Both the position numbers and the translations under genes were made by a program. Under the pieces are notes generated by a model. The model was given only the letters and a program-made list of their open reading frames with translations, made no database searches and had not been told where the DNA came from. DNA of 10,884 bases from Clostridia bacterium (GTDB lineage: Bacteria > Bacillota > Clostridia > Christensenellales > Aristaeellaceae): NCBI GenBank assembly GCA_030526935.1, contig JAUNBY010000070.1, positions 1 to 10,884 of the forward strand. The letters run 5' to 3'. Numbering within the stretch: position 1 is the first letter of the stretch; each line of letters starts with the position of its first letter. Below are positions 1-6,522 of this stretch, piece by piece.

Positions 1-827
1 TGAGCGGCAGCAAATCCGCCGATTATATAGACAGCGGTAACTTCGCCCACGGCGCGATCGTCGAAGCGAAGAAATACGGAAACGTCAACGTCGTAGCCTC
101 GTCGCGCGATGACGATTATACATATGTGCCTTCGTGGGACGAGAAGAAATTCGATCCCAACGCCGACTATTTTTATATAACCACCAATAACACCATATAT
201 GGCACGCGCTTTACGTCGCTTCCTGATACCGGGTCGGTTCCGCTTGTCGCTGACGCCTCGAGCAATATTCTCTCCGAGGTCTACGATATAAACCGCTTTG
301 GCGTCCTCTACGCCGGCGCGCAGAAGAACATCGGCCCCGCGGGCGTTGTGCTGGTCATAGTCAGAAAGGATCTGCTTGGAAAGGCGCTTCCCATCACGCC
401 AAAGATTTTCGACTGGCAGCAGATGGCAAAAGCGGGTTCCATGCTCAATACCCCCACGACCTACTCGATATATATGTGCGGACTGTGCCTCAAGTGGCTT
501 AAGGCCTGGGGCGGAGTCAAGGCCATAGAGGCTGTAAACATCGAGAAGGCCGCCATGCTGTATGACGCGCTGGACAACAGCTCTCTTTACAAGGGCGTCG
601 CCCGCCCCGAATCGCGCTCGCTCATGAACGTCACTTTCAGGACAAAGTCCGACGAATTGGACGCGGAACTCGTCAAGGCGGCGGCTTCGAAGGGGCTTAT
701 GAACATAAAGGGACATCGCGCCGTAGGAGGACTTCGCGCCAGTATCTACAACGCCATGCCCGTAGAGGGAGTAAAGGCGCTGGTTGAATTCCTCAAATCG
801 TTTGAAATGGAGCACAAATATGTTTAA
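1..827 (+). CDS. serC: Phosphoserine aminotransferase, 5'-truncated
   Basis: This PLP-dependent cytosolic enzyme converts 3-phosphohydroxypyruvate and glutamate to O-phosphoserine and 2-oxoglutarate, the second step of serine synthesis. The frame is open from base 3 to the TAA at 825-827, giving about 274 residues of a protein usually near 360, so the N-terminal quarter lies left of the window. Before the GTG at 126 the frame already reads as SerC (a SADYIDSG segment, then AKKYGNVNVVASS), so that GTG is not the true start. Diagnostic motifs are TTNNTIYGTRF, DASSNILS and GAQKNIGPAG; the lysine in GAQKN (codon 324-326) is the expected Schiff-base residue. The C-terminal GGLRASIYNAMP is typical of the family. 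Its end overlaps serA by 8 bp, which implies one operon and coupled translation. The identification is secure. Confidence 0.96.
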   Translation, partial: SGSKSADYIDSGNFAHGAIVEAKKYGNVNVVASSRDDDYTYVPSWDEKKFDPNADYFYITTNNTIYGTRFTSLPDTGSVPLVADASSNILSEVYDINRFGVLYAGAQKNIGPAGVVLVIVRKDLLGKALPITPKIFDWQQMAKAGSMLNTPTTYSIYMCGLCLKWLKAWGGVKAIEAVNIEKAAMLYDALDNSSLYKGVARPESRSLMNVTFRTKSDELDAELVKAAASKGLMNIKGHRAVGGLRASIYNAMPVEGVKALVEFLKSFEMEHKYV

Positions 828-1989
828 GATAAAGACGCTTAACGCCATTTCCCCCGTATATCACGACTATCTGGACGAAAAGGAATACGACGTTTCCGCG
901 ATGGTGGAACAACCCGACGCTATAATAGTCAGAAGCGCCGAGATGCGCGAGATAGATCTTCCCAGTTCGGTTTTGTGCGTAGCCAGGGCGGGCGCGGGAT
1001 ATAACAATATTCCGGTGGACGATTATTCCAAAGCCGGCGTCGTCGTTTTCAACACTCCGGGAGCCAATGCCAACGCCGTAAAGGAGTTGGCGGTAGCGGC
1101 GCTTCTTCTTGGTTCGCGCAACATCGTCGGCGGCGTAGACTGGACGATGACGCTGAAGGGCGAGGGAGATAAGGTTCCCGCTCTCGTCGAAAAGGGCAAG
1201 AAGAAGTTCGCGGGACCGGAGCTTCGCGGAAAGACGCTGGGCGTAATAGGTCTTGGCGAGGTGGGAGCGCTGGTCGCGAACGCCGGAAAAGGCCTTGATA
1301 TGAACGTGCTGGGCTTCGACCCGTATATATCGGTCGATCACGCCTGGATGCTATCGAGGTCTATAGGCAGAGTCAAAAATCAACTTGAGCTTTTGCAAAG
1401 AAGCGACTATATATCGGTACACGTGCCGCTGATGAACGAAACGCGCGGTATGTTCAACGAGGAGACGCTGTCGAAGATGAAGCCCGGAGCGACGCTCATC
1501 AACCTGTCGCGCGGGGATCTCGTCGTCGCGGAGGACGTAATCGCAGCCATCGAATCGGGTCATATTCGCAGATACGTGACCGACTTCCCTACCGATGAAC
1601 TTATCGGTCAAAAGGGCGTAATATGCATACCGCATCTGGGCGCTTCAACCCCCGAGAGCGAGGACAACTGCGTGATGATGGCGAGCCGCCAGATTGACGC
1701 CTATCTTAAAAACGGCTCCATCAGAAACAGCGTCAACTTCCCGAATTGCGAACTGGACGGCGTCATCTCTCATCGCGTAGCCGTACTTCACGCAAATGTG
1801 CCCAACGTGGTCACCGCGCTTACCGGAATACTTTCGCAGTACCATATAAACATCGCCTCTATGGTCAACAAATCCCGCGGACAACTCGCCTATACCGTTC
1901 TCGACCTCGACGACGCCTTCGAACGGAAGAACGAGATAGCCGGTCAAATGCGCGAGCTTGAAACGGTTTACGGGGTGCGCACATGGTGA
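820..1989 (+). CDS. serA: D-3-phosphoglycerate dehydrogenase (short form with ACT domain)
   Basis: It oxidises 3-phosphoglycerate with NAD+ to 3-phosphohydroxypyruvate, the first committed step of serine synthesis. The 389-aa length fits the short SerA form common in Clostridia. I chose the ATG at 820 over an upstream TTG at 784 because a GGAG (809-812) lies 7 nt before it and the protein begins MFKIKTLN. The substrate-binding domain (about 1-95 and 290-310) flanks a Rossmann domain with GLGEVG at 144-149 and an Asp at 167 that should favour NAD. Catalytic residues are R231 (LSRGD), an acid in FPTDE (259-260) and H272 (PHLGAS). Residues about 317-389 form an ACT domain, the usual site of serine feedback control. 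It overlaps serC by 8 bp and the following phosphatase gene by 7 bp. I see no truncation or frameshift. Confidence 0.96.
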   Translation: MFKIKTLNAISPVYHDYLDEKEYDVSAMVEQPDAIIVRSAEMREIDLPSSVLCVARAGAGYNNIPVDDYSKAGVVVFNTPGANANAVKELAVAALLLGSRNIVGGVDWTMTLKGEGDKVPALVEKGKKKFAGPELRGKTLGVIGLGEVGALVANAGKGLDMNVLGFDPYISVDHAWMLSRSIGRVKNQLELLQRSDYISVHVPLMNETRGMFNEETLSKMKPGATLINLSRGDLVVAEDVIAAIESGHIRRYVTDFPTDELIGQKGVICIPHLGASTPESEDNCVMMASRQIDAYLKNGSIRNSVNFPNCELDGVISHRVAVLHANVPNVVTALTGILSQYHINIASMVNKSRGQLAYTVLDLDDAFERKNEIAGQMRELETVYGVRTW

Positions 1990-2813
1990 TAAAGTCCTCA
2001 CCTCACGTGCATACCGATCTTGTCGACGGAATATCCCCCGCCCGGCAAACGGTGGAAAAGGCGTTGGATAAAGGGTTTTGTTCGCTGGGTTTTTCGGAAC
2101 ACGCAAGGCAGCCCTTTAATATGGAGGCTGGTTTGTCGCAATCCGACGAGAAGCTGTATATTAAAATCGTGAAGGAGCTTTCTCAGACTTATAGCGACGA
2201 GCTTACAATATCGCTTGGAATAGAGCGGGACGAATATTCGATCTGCAACAGAAGCGAGTACAGCTATATCATCGGCTCCAAGCATTATATAGCGAGAGAG
2301 GATTATTCCGACTTTTTCGCGGTCGATTCCGACGAGAAGACCGTAAAAGCGGGCTGCGACAGATTCTTCGGCGGAAATTGGTACGCCCTTTGCGACAGGT
2401 ATTTCAGGGAACTGGCCGATTATATATGTTCATTTAAGCCGGATATAATCGCCCATTTCGACCTCGTGACAAAGCTCAATGAAAAGGCGGGCTTTTTCGA
2501 CGAGAATGATCCCCGCTATATGAAAGCCGGTTATGGGGCGCTCGAGCGCATGTCCAAGGCTGTAAGGCTTATGGAGATAAACACGGGAGCCATGTCCAGG
2601 GGATACAGGACGTCGCCCTATCCCGCGCCGCCTTTCCTCAAAAGATGGCGCGAGCTTGGGGGAGAGATTGTATTCTCGAGCGATTGTCACAACGCCAAAT
2701 ACCTCGATTACGGCTATGACGCGGCGCTGAAACTCGCGCTCGACACGGGCTATGACGCGGCGTGGCGCATATGTTCGCGAGACGGCAAATTTGAGCGCTA
2801 CGCAATTCGCTGA
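1983..2813 (+). CDS. PHP-family phosphatase, histidinol-phosphatase (HisJ/HisK) type
   Basis: This is a 276-aa metal-dependent PHP-domain phosphoesterase, presumably cytosolic. Family knowledge places it with histidinol-phosphate phosphatases: HxH at H8/H10, SEH with H40, GIE with E81, GSKH with H101, AHFD with H158 and SSDCH with D234/H236 make up the expected tri-metal site. EINTGAMSRG followed by a proline-rich turn near 211-217 is also characteristic of HisJ/HisK. The ATG at 1983 overlaps the serA stop by 7 bp and has GGGGTG about 6 nt upstream; a GTG directly after it is an alternative start. No other his gene is visible, whereas the gene is the third member of a serC-serA operon. I infer that it may dephosphorylate O-phosphoserine, which would complete the pathway, but the sequence alone cannot separate this from histidinol phosphate. 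Confidence 0.88.
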   Translation: MVIKSSPHVHTDLVDGISPARQTVEKALDKGFCSLGFSEHARQPFNMEAGLSQSDEKLYIKIVKELSQTYSDELTISLGIERDEYSICNRSEYSYIIGSKHYIAREDYSDFFAVDSDEKTVKAGCDRFFGGNWYALCDRYFRELADYICSFKPDIIAHFDLVTKLNEKAGFFDENDPRYMKAGYGALERMSKAVRLMEINTGAMSRGYRTSPYPAPPFLKRWRELGGEIVFSSDCHNAKYLDYGYDAALKLALDTGYDAAWRICSRDGKFERYAIR

Positions 2814-2838
2814 CTTTACAACATTTCGGATAATGTCA

Positions 2839-2876
2839 ACACACAACCTGTCCGGCGATCCGGGCAGGTTGTGTGT
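2839..2876. terminator. Strong 17-bp hairpin, candidate terminator between convergent genes
   Basis: Two 17-nt arms (2839-2855 and 2860-2876) pair completely except for one G:U-type wobble, around a CGAT loop. The hairpin starts 25 nt after the phosphatase stop and ends 81 nt before the stop of the convergent LysR gene. Neither side has a real U-run (the + strand continues ATCGGGAGATTG), so this is not a textbook intrinsic terminator. It may act as a bidirectional barrier or as a stabilising 3' end. Apart from this hairpin, the 2814-2957 gap shows nothing recognisable. Confidence 0.55.
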
Positions 2877-2957
2877 ATCGGGAGATTGTTTGAATAATCA
2901 ATTCAGCCTATTCAACGGTTTTCAGCATGGATGACAAATCCAATTACCGGTCATCGA

Positions 2958-3845
2958 TCATTTGCGCACGTTTGTGATACGGCTGATGACATAGTCGATA
3001 AAACGCCTTTCCGCGTCGGACAGCGGAATATCCCGAAGGATTACCACGTTGAATATTATAGACATGTTCAAGTCGGATACGGGTCGAATTATAGTGCCCT
3101 TGAATCCTTCGCTGCGAGGCGCTACGCAAAATGAAATAAAATCAGCGTTGCGGACAATCTCCAACGTCTGAGACCAGTCGGCGCCGTCGACTATTATCTG
3201 AGGCGTAATGCCGCCCTCGCGCAGTCTGTCAGACAGGCGGGCGCTGGCGACGGTGTCGCTTGTGTTTACAACCACCTTTTCGCCGTGCAAATCCTGAATG
3301 GTAAGGGATTCCTTATATGCCAGCGGATGCTTTTCAGAGAATATGGCGTGCAGGGGAGCCTCCCTCCTGAACACTATGTCAAGCATTGGATGCTTTACGT
3401 CGCCAACCAGCAAACCTATGGGCGAGCGGTAGTTGACAAGCGAATCCACGCATTCATCCAGCGTATGGCTTATAACCTTCAGGGTAATATCGCGGTTCTC
3501 CACTATAAACCGGGAAAAGAAGTCTCCGGGGAACAGGGACATCAATCCCCATGTCATACATATATCTACCGTGTGCTGCCTCTTTGAGTCGGCTTGATGC
3601 ACCTGCCTTTTTATGTACTGGAATTGATTCAGAAAATTCTTGGCGTAGCGCTGTAATTCGTAACCCGCCGCCGTCATGTAGGTGCCGGAGCGAGTGCGCA
3701 CGAAAAGCCGCGCGCCCATCTCGTCCTCGAGTTTTTCCATTGACTTGACGAGACCGGGCGTGGTAATAAACAGGTTCTTGGCCGCGCGGGTGAAGCTGTC
3801 GGTCTTGCACATTTCAAGGAAGAACTCCAACTGCTTGATGTCCAT
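2958..3845 (-). CDS. LysR-type transcriptional regulator
   Basis: This is a 295-aa LysR-family regulator. An N-terminal winged helix-turn-helix covers about residues 1-60 (MDIKQLEFFLEMCK, SFTRAAKNLFIT, GLVKSMEKLEDEMGARLF). A linker helix follows, then a periplasmic-binding-protein-like effector domain at about 90-295. I chose the ATG at 3845 because AGGGGGTGA (3851-3859) lies upstream at suitable spacing and the protein then begins with the canonical LysR start. An in-frame ATG at 3887 would add 14 residues and overlap the -10 box. The gene is in tandem with, and downstream of, the flavoprotein gene instead of divergent from a target as is common for LysR genes. The flavoprotein is the most likely local target, but this is inference. 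The effector is unknown. Confidence 0.93.
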   Translation of the reverse strand: MDIKQLEFFLEMCKTDSFTRAAKNLFITTPGLVKSMEKLEDEMGARLFVRTRSGTYMTAAGYELQRYAKNFLNQFQYIKRQVHQADSKRQHTVDICMTWGLMSLFPGDFFSRFIVENRDITLKVISHTLDECVDSLVNYRSPIGLLVGDVKHPMLDIVFRREAPLHAIFSEKHPLAYKESLTIQDLHGEKVVVNTSDTVASARLSDRLREGGITPQIIVDGADWSQTLEIVRNADFISFCVAPRSEGFKGTIIRPVSDLNMSIIFNVVILRDIPLSDAERRFIDYVISRITNVRK

Positions 3846-3876
3846 ACTGTCACCCCCTTGCTCAATTTCATTGACC

Positions 3877-3882
3877 ATTATA
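3877..3882 (-). promoter_or_regulatory. -10 box of the LysR gene
   Basis: The - strand reads TATAAT here, a perfect -10 hexamer, which puts the start of transcription near 3870 and leaves a 5' UTR of about 25 nt with the ribosome binding site. No hexamer resembling TTGACA is present 16-18 nt upstream (it reads GAGGCG or close to it). The promoter may therefore need an activator, perhaps the regulator itself or the factor that binds the palindrome further upstream. Confidence 0.5.
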
Positions 3883-3883
3883 A

Positions 3884-4096
3884 TCACAGGTATGCCATTC
3901 GCCTCGGAGCGTAGATAACTCTTATGCCGGCTAAAGCCCCATAGAATTTGTGAAAAAATTCACACTGTTTTCCGAAGAAAACACGCTTGCCTTCACACGG
4001 AAATGCCGTCGCGCAAGTTTCCTGCGCATGAACAAGCGCGCATACCGCTATTGATGACAGTATAAAGGATAAAAGCATCGTGGTCAACTGTTTCAT
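3884..4096 (-). CDS. Possible small exported protein, 70 aa
   Basis: This is a short ORF in the gap between the flavoprotein and LysR genes. Residues 1-24 look like a Sec signal peptide: MKQLTTM, then a hydrophobic stretch LLSFILSSIAVCALV, ending in VHA before QE. The predicted mature part is about 46 residues with cysteines at 28, 34 and 45. It has no lipobox, since the residue before C19 is Val. The ribosome binding site is weak (GCGGA about 5 nt before the ATG). A poor promoter (TTGAAT at 4137-4142, CATAAA about 16 nt later) can be drawn. The ORF runs through the CRP-like palindrome and the LysR -10 box and matches nothing I recognise. It may be chance coding in a regulatory gap, so confidence is low. 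Confidence 0.25.
   Translation of the reverse strand: MKQLTTMLLSFILSSIAVCALVHAQETCATAFPCEGKRVFFGKQCEFFHKFYGALAGIRVIYAPRRMAYL
3949..3964. promoter_or_regulatory. CRP/FNR-like palindrome TGTGA-N6-TCACA
   Basis: The sequence is a perfect 16-bp inverted repeat, TGTGAA-N4-TTCACA, with AAAA in the centre. It matches the TGTGA-N6-TCACA consensus recognised by Crp-family regulators. Its centre lies about 86 bp upstream of the predicted LysR transcription start, within the range used by class I activators. It could also be a LysR autoregulatory site. No Crp-family gene is in the window, so the cognate protein is unknown. Confidence 0.4.
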
Positions 4097-4167
4097 ATTA
4101 TCCGCTCAAGATTTTTTATGGAACAATTTTAGCGTGATTCAATCCATAACGGTAAAAGCATCGACAA

Positions 4168-4195
4168 AAGCGTGGCGCGAAAACGCGCCACGCTT
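4168..4195 (-). terminator. Rho-independent terminator of the flavoprotein gene
   Basis: A 12-bp perfect stem (4168-4179 with 4184-4195) encloses a 4-nt loop. On the - strand the GC-rich stem (GCGTGGCGCG) is followed by TTTTGTCG. It starts 10 nt after the flavoprotein stop. This suggests the flavoprotein transcript ends here and that the LysR gene is transcribed separately. Confidence 0.85.
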
Positions 4196-4205
4196 GAACG
4201 AATCA

Positions 4206-6197
4206 TCAGGATACTCTGTGGGAGAATGCGTTCATAATACCGCCGGCGATAGCCTGGCTGTCGATTGTAGCGCCGGATATGGCGTCAACGCCCATGCTCT
4301 GGTTCTCGATAATCGAGGCGGCAAATTGTTCAAACTGTTCTTCGGTCATGAACATGTTTTCGCTGCCCTCGCCCAGGCGAATGCCAACGAGCCGTTTATC
4401 CTTTATGGTATATATGACCTCATAGGGATCGTGCAAGCCCTGTACAAACTCGGAATAATCTCCGTCCTCCGCTTCGGCCCAGGGTTGAGCGGCGCCCGCG
4501 TTCTCGGTGGGATGAAGCATCGCCCTGCCGTCGAGCATAGTATCGATCGCGGCGCGCGCGGAGCAGATGGCTTCATGCAGATAGGTTCCGTTCTGATAGA
4601 GATTGCAGACGAGGCTGCCAAGTTCACCCGCGGAATACAAACCATCGATGGGTTGGTCGTCCATATTGAGCACCTGACCCTTTATATTGCGCTTCGCTCC
4701 GCCGGAGCACGCGGGCATTGCGGGAACCTCTTCTATGGCGTAGAAGGGGGCGGTTTCTATCTTGGCCATAGTGCCTATGTCTCTGCCAAAGTCGCCGTCT
4801 TCGCCCGCGTCAACCATGGCGTTATAGTGGTCGACCTCCGCGCGCAGCGCGGCGGGATCGCGGCCGAGCTTTTCCGCAAGTTCCTCGATTGTATCAGCCT
4901 GGACGATCCATCCCTTTTCGATCTCGACGGAGTTGTCGGCGGACCAGGAATAGGGATTGCGGCAGGTTACGGGCCAGCCGATCCAGTTGTTGACGATGGG
5001 CTGAGCCTTGCGGCAGTTGTCATCGAATATCATATGTACAGGCTGCGAGCGGTAAATCGGGACGTCGACGTACTGTCCGTGGCTGTAATACTTCATGTGC
5101 TGGCGCTGATAGGTATCGGCCTCGTTGTAATAGCGCGTGCTGTCGGCGGCGACTTCCATCCACGCGCCGTGAGCCATGTAGAACTGACGTATGAAGCAGG
5201 TTTCAAAATCCGGTACCTTGATGCCGTGGAAGTAGCCGCAGGACATGGTGTGGTTGTCCATATGCCATAACTGCGCTCCGACCGCCATTTGCATTTTCAC
5301 GCCGTCGCCTGTAACATAGGGGGAACCGGCGTTATAGATGCGGTCGCCGCCGTTAAAGTCGCGATACATCTGCATATTGCCTTCATAGCCGCCGGTCGCG
5401 AGAAGCACGCCCTTTGTCGCCTTTACGTTTATAATCGAGCCGTCGGGCTTTTTAACGGCCACGCCGTCAACGCGCTTGGTCACGCAGTCCTGTATAAGGC
5501 TTACGACCTGATGCTCGTAATTGGGTTTTGCGCCGCGATACTCGGCGGCTTTGCTGAAGCCGTTCCAGCATCCGCCGTTTTCAAACGGCACTCCGCCATT
5601 CTTGTCGCGGAAGTGACCTGTGGCGCCGATGAAGTCAGAGCCTTCGAGCATGGGGAACTCAACCAGCAGCGTTCCCCAGCGAAGCGCTCCGCCGCCCGAA
5701 TAGCCTACTTCATAGCCTACAGGCTCCAGCGCGCCCTGTATCCACTCGAGATCCGTGGCGAACTCGTTGGTCAGCCAGTTGAAGTCTTCTTCCGGAATCA
5801 CCTGCGGTGCGTTCAAATTGCGCATGTATGTGCGGAAGGTCTCGATATCATCCTTCTGTACGAATATCACGCACTGGCCCGATGCGATGGCCTGTCCGCC
5901 GGCGTTGGCTTCGTCCGATTTGTCGTAGATCACAATATCCACATTGGGGTCAATCTCTCTCGCTTCGATATAAGCGGCTGTACCCGCCATGCCGTAGCCG
6001 ACGATAACTATGTCGTGTTCCTCGTCCCAGGTTACGTTCTGGCTGGACAGGCACCAGCTGCTGGCGTTTTTATACTCGACGGAACTGTTTTGCGTTTCCG
6101 CCGTCGCGCTCATCATGTTCGCGCCCAACAGACTTACTCCGGCGGCGCCTATTGCCGCTGTTTTGAGAAACTCCTTACGACTGATGTTCTTGCTCAT
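4206..6197 (-). CDS. Tat-exported FAD/FMN flavoprotein reductase of unknown substrate
   Basis: This 663-aa protein belongs to the fumarate reductase/ketosteroid dehydrogenase flavoprotein superfamily and probably acts outside the cytoplasmic membrane. I chose the ATG at 6197 because GGAGGG (6204-6209) precedes it and it begins with a signal: SRKEFLK at 6-12, a Tat motif with Arg-Lys, then a hydrophobic stretch ending near ATA (31-33). FAD binding is shown by GYGMAG (67-72) and LLATGGYEG (265-273), and by the C-terminal GLYSAGELG. Residues about 585-660 resemble an FMN_bind domain with DAISGAT (638-644), in which T644 is the expected site of covalent FMN attachment by ApbE. No CxxCH heme motif is present. 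N358-E359 match the family NE motif, but Y363 and Y535 appear to replace the two fumarate-binding arginines. I infer a respiratory reductase for some other alkene-type or steroid-like acceptor. Confidence 0.85.
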   Translation of the reverse strand: MSKNISRKEFLKTAAIGAAGVSLLGANMMSATAETQNSSVEYKNASSWCLSSQNVTWDEEHDIVIVGYGMAGTAAYIEAREIDPNVDIVIYDKSDEANAGGQAIASGQCVIFVQKDDIETFRTYMRNLNAPQVIPEEDFNWLTNEFATDLEWIQGALEPVGYEVGYSGGGALRWGTLLVEFPMLEGSDFIGATGHFRDKNGGVPFENGGCWNGFSKAAEYRGAKPNYEHQVVSLIQDCVTKRVDGVAVKKPDGSIINVKATKGVLLATGGYEGNMQMYRDFNGGDRIYNAGSPYVTGDGVKMQMAVGAQLWHMDNHTMSCGYFHGIKVPDFETCFIRQFYMAHGAWMEVAADSTRYYNEADTYQRQHMKYYSHGQYVDVPIYRSQPVHMIFDDNCRKAQPIVNNWIGWPVTCRNPYSWSADNSVEIEKGWIVQADTIEELAEKLGRDPAALRAEVDHYNAMVDAGEDGDFGRDIGTMAKIETAPFYAIEEVPAMPACSGGAKRNIKGQVLNMDDQPIDGLYSAGELGSLVCNLYQNGTYLHEAICSARAAIDTMLDGRAMLHPTENAGAAQPWAEAEDGDYSEFVQGLHDPYEVIYTIKDKRLVGIRLGEGSENMFMTEEQFEQFAASIIENQSMGVDAISGATIDSQAIAGGIMNAFSHRVS

Positions 6198-6255
6198 TTT
6201 TATCCCTCCAACTGGATTATTTGTGGCGGATGTGCCGCTCACTCTCTAAGTGCAT

Positions 6256-6283
6256 CTTATACCAGAGGGATTGCCGTTGTCAA
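6256..6283 (-). promoter_or_regulatory. Sigma-70-type promoter of the flavoprotein gene
   Basis: The - strand carries a perfect -35 TTGACA (6278-6283), a 16-nt spacer and the -10 TATAAG (6256-6261). The -10 is preceded by TGG, an extended -10 feature. Transcription would start near 6249, giving a leader of about 52 nt that contains the GGAGGG ribosome binding site. The -35 box overlaps the first three bases of the large palindrome, so a protein bound there should affect polymerase directly. Confidence 0.75.
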
Positions 6284-6314
6284 CAAGCGCTTTACTTAAG
6301 TAAAGCACTTGTTG
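6281..6314. promoter_or_regulatory. 34-bp palindromic operator upstream of the flavoprotein gene
   Basis: Arms 6281-6297 and 6298-6314 are inverted copies matching at 16 of 17 positions, with no spacer. The innermost 18 bp (GCTTTACTTAAGTAAAGC) are a perfect palindrome. The centre is about 48 bp upstream of the predicted transcription start and the site touches the -35 box. Two T-N11-A registers compatible with LysR-family boxes fall inside it, and the length also suits a TetR-type dimer or dimer pair. The nearby LysR protein is the obvious candidate ligand, but this is inference. Confidence 0.7.
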
Positions 6315-6522
6315 TATAGTAAAAGTTGACACCCGGAAACGGCCGATAAATGATTGACAAATCACAAACGAATATGTATCCATATGGTTCTACATAAATT
6401 GATTCTTGTCTTTATTTAATATATCCGGTCATAATTATGGTCGATTTGAACATATTTAGCTCCACATGACATCGCGGGTGTTAACGAAATTTGTACACCG
6501 CTTCGTTGGCAATCATATACTG
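6315..6522. other. AT-rich intergenic gap
   Basis: No convincing gene is present on either strand. On the + strand there is a TTGACA (6354-6359) with TATCCA 17 nt later, but nothing coding follows. On the - strand, just after the pseudouridine synthase stop, 6474-6481 can pair with 6495-6501 (GCGGTGT against ACACCCGC with one bulge), and ATGACA (6466-6471) could pair with TGTCAT (6521-6526) outside it. There is no U-tract, so this is only a weak candidate for the end of the upstream operon. Confidence 0.35.

Noticed and set aside
2752..3134. Two short + strand ORFs (2752-2934 and 2931-3134)
   Set aside because: One overlaps the end of the phosphatase gene and the hairpin, the other lies opposite the LysR gene; neither has a ribosome binding site or protein-like content.
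4080..5270. Long + strand open frame of 396 codons opposite the flavoprotein
   Set aside because: It is the antisense mirror of a gene with clear domains, has no recognisable motif or ribosome binding site, and starts in the terminator/intergenic area.
5289..6299. Long + strand open frame of 336 codons opposite the flavoprotein N-terminal half
   Set aside because: Same reason: a shadow frame caused by codon bias, running on through the flavoprotein promoter and palindrome.
6354..6382. TTGACA with TATCCA 17 nt later on the + strand
   Set aside because: No + strand gene follows and the -10 is poor; likely chance in AT-rich DNA, though an antisense or small RNA cannot be excluded.
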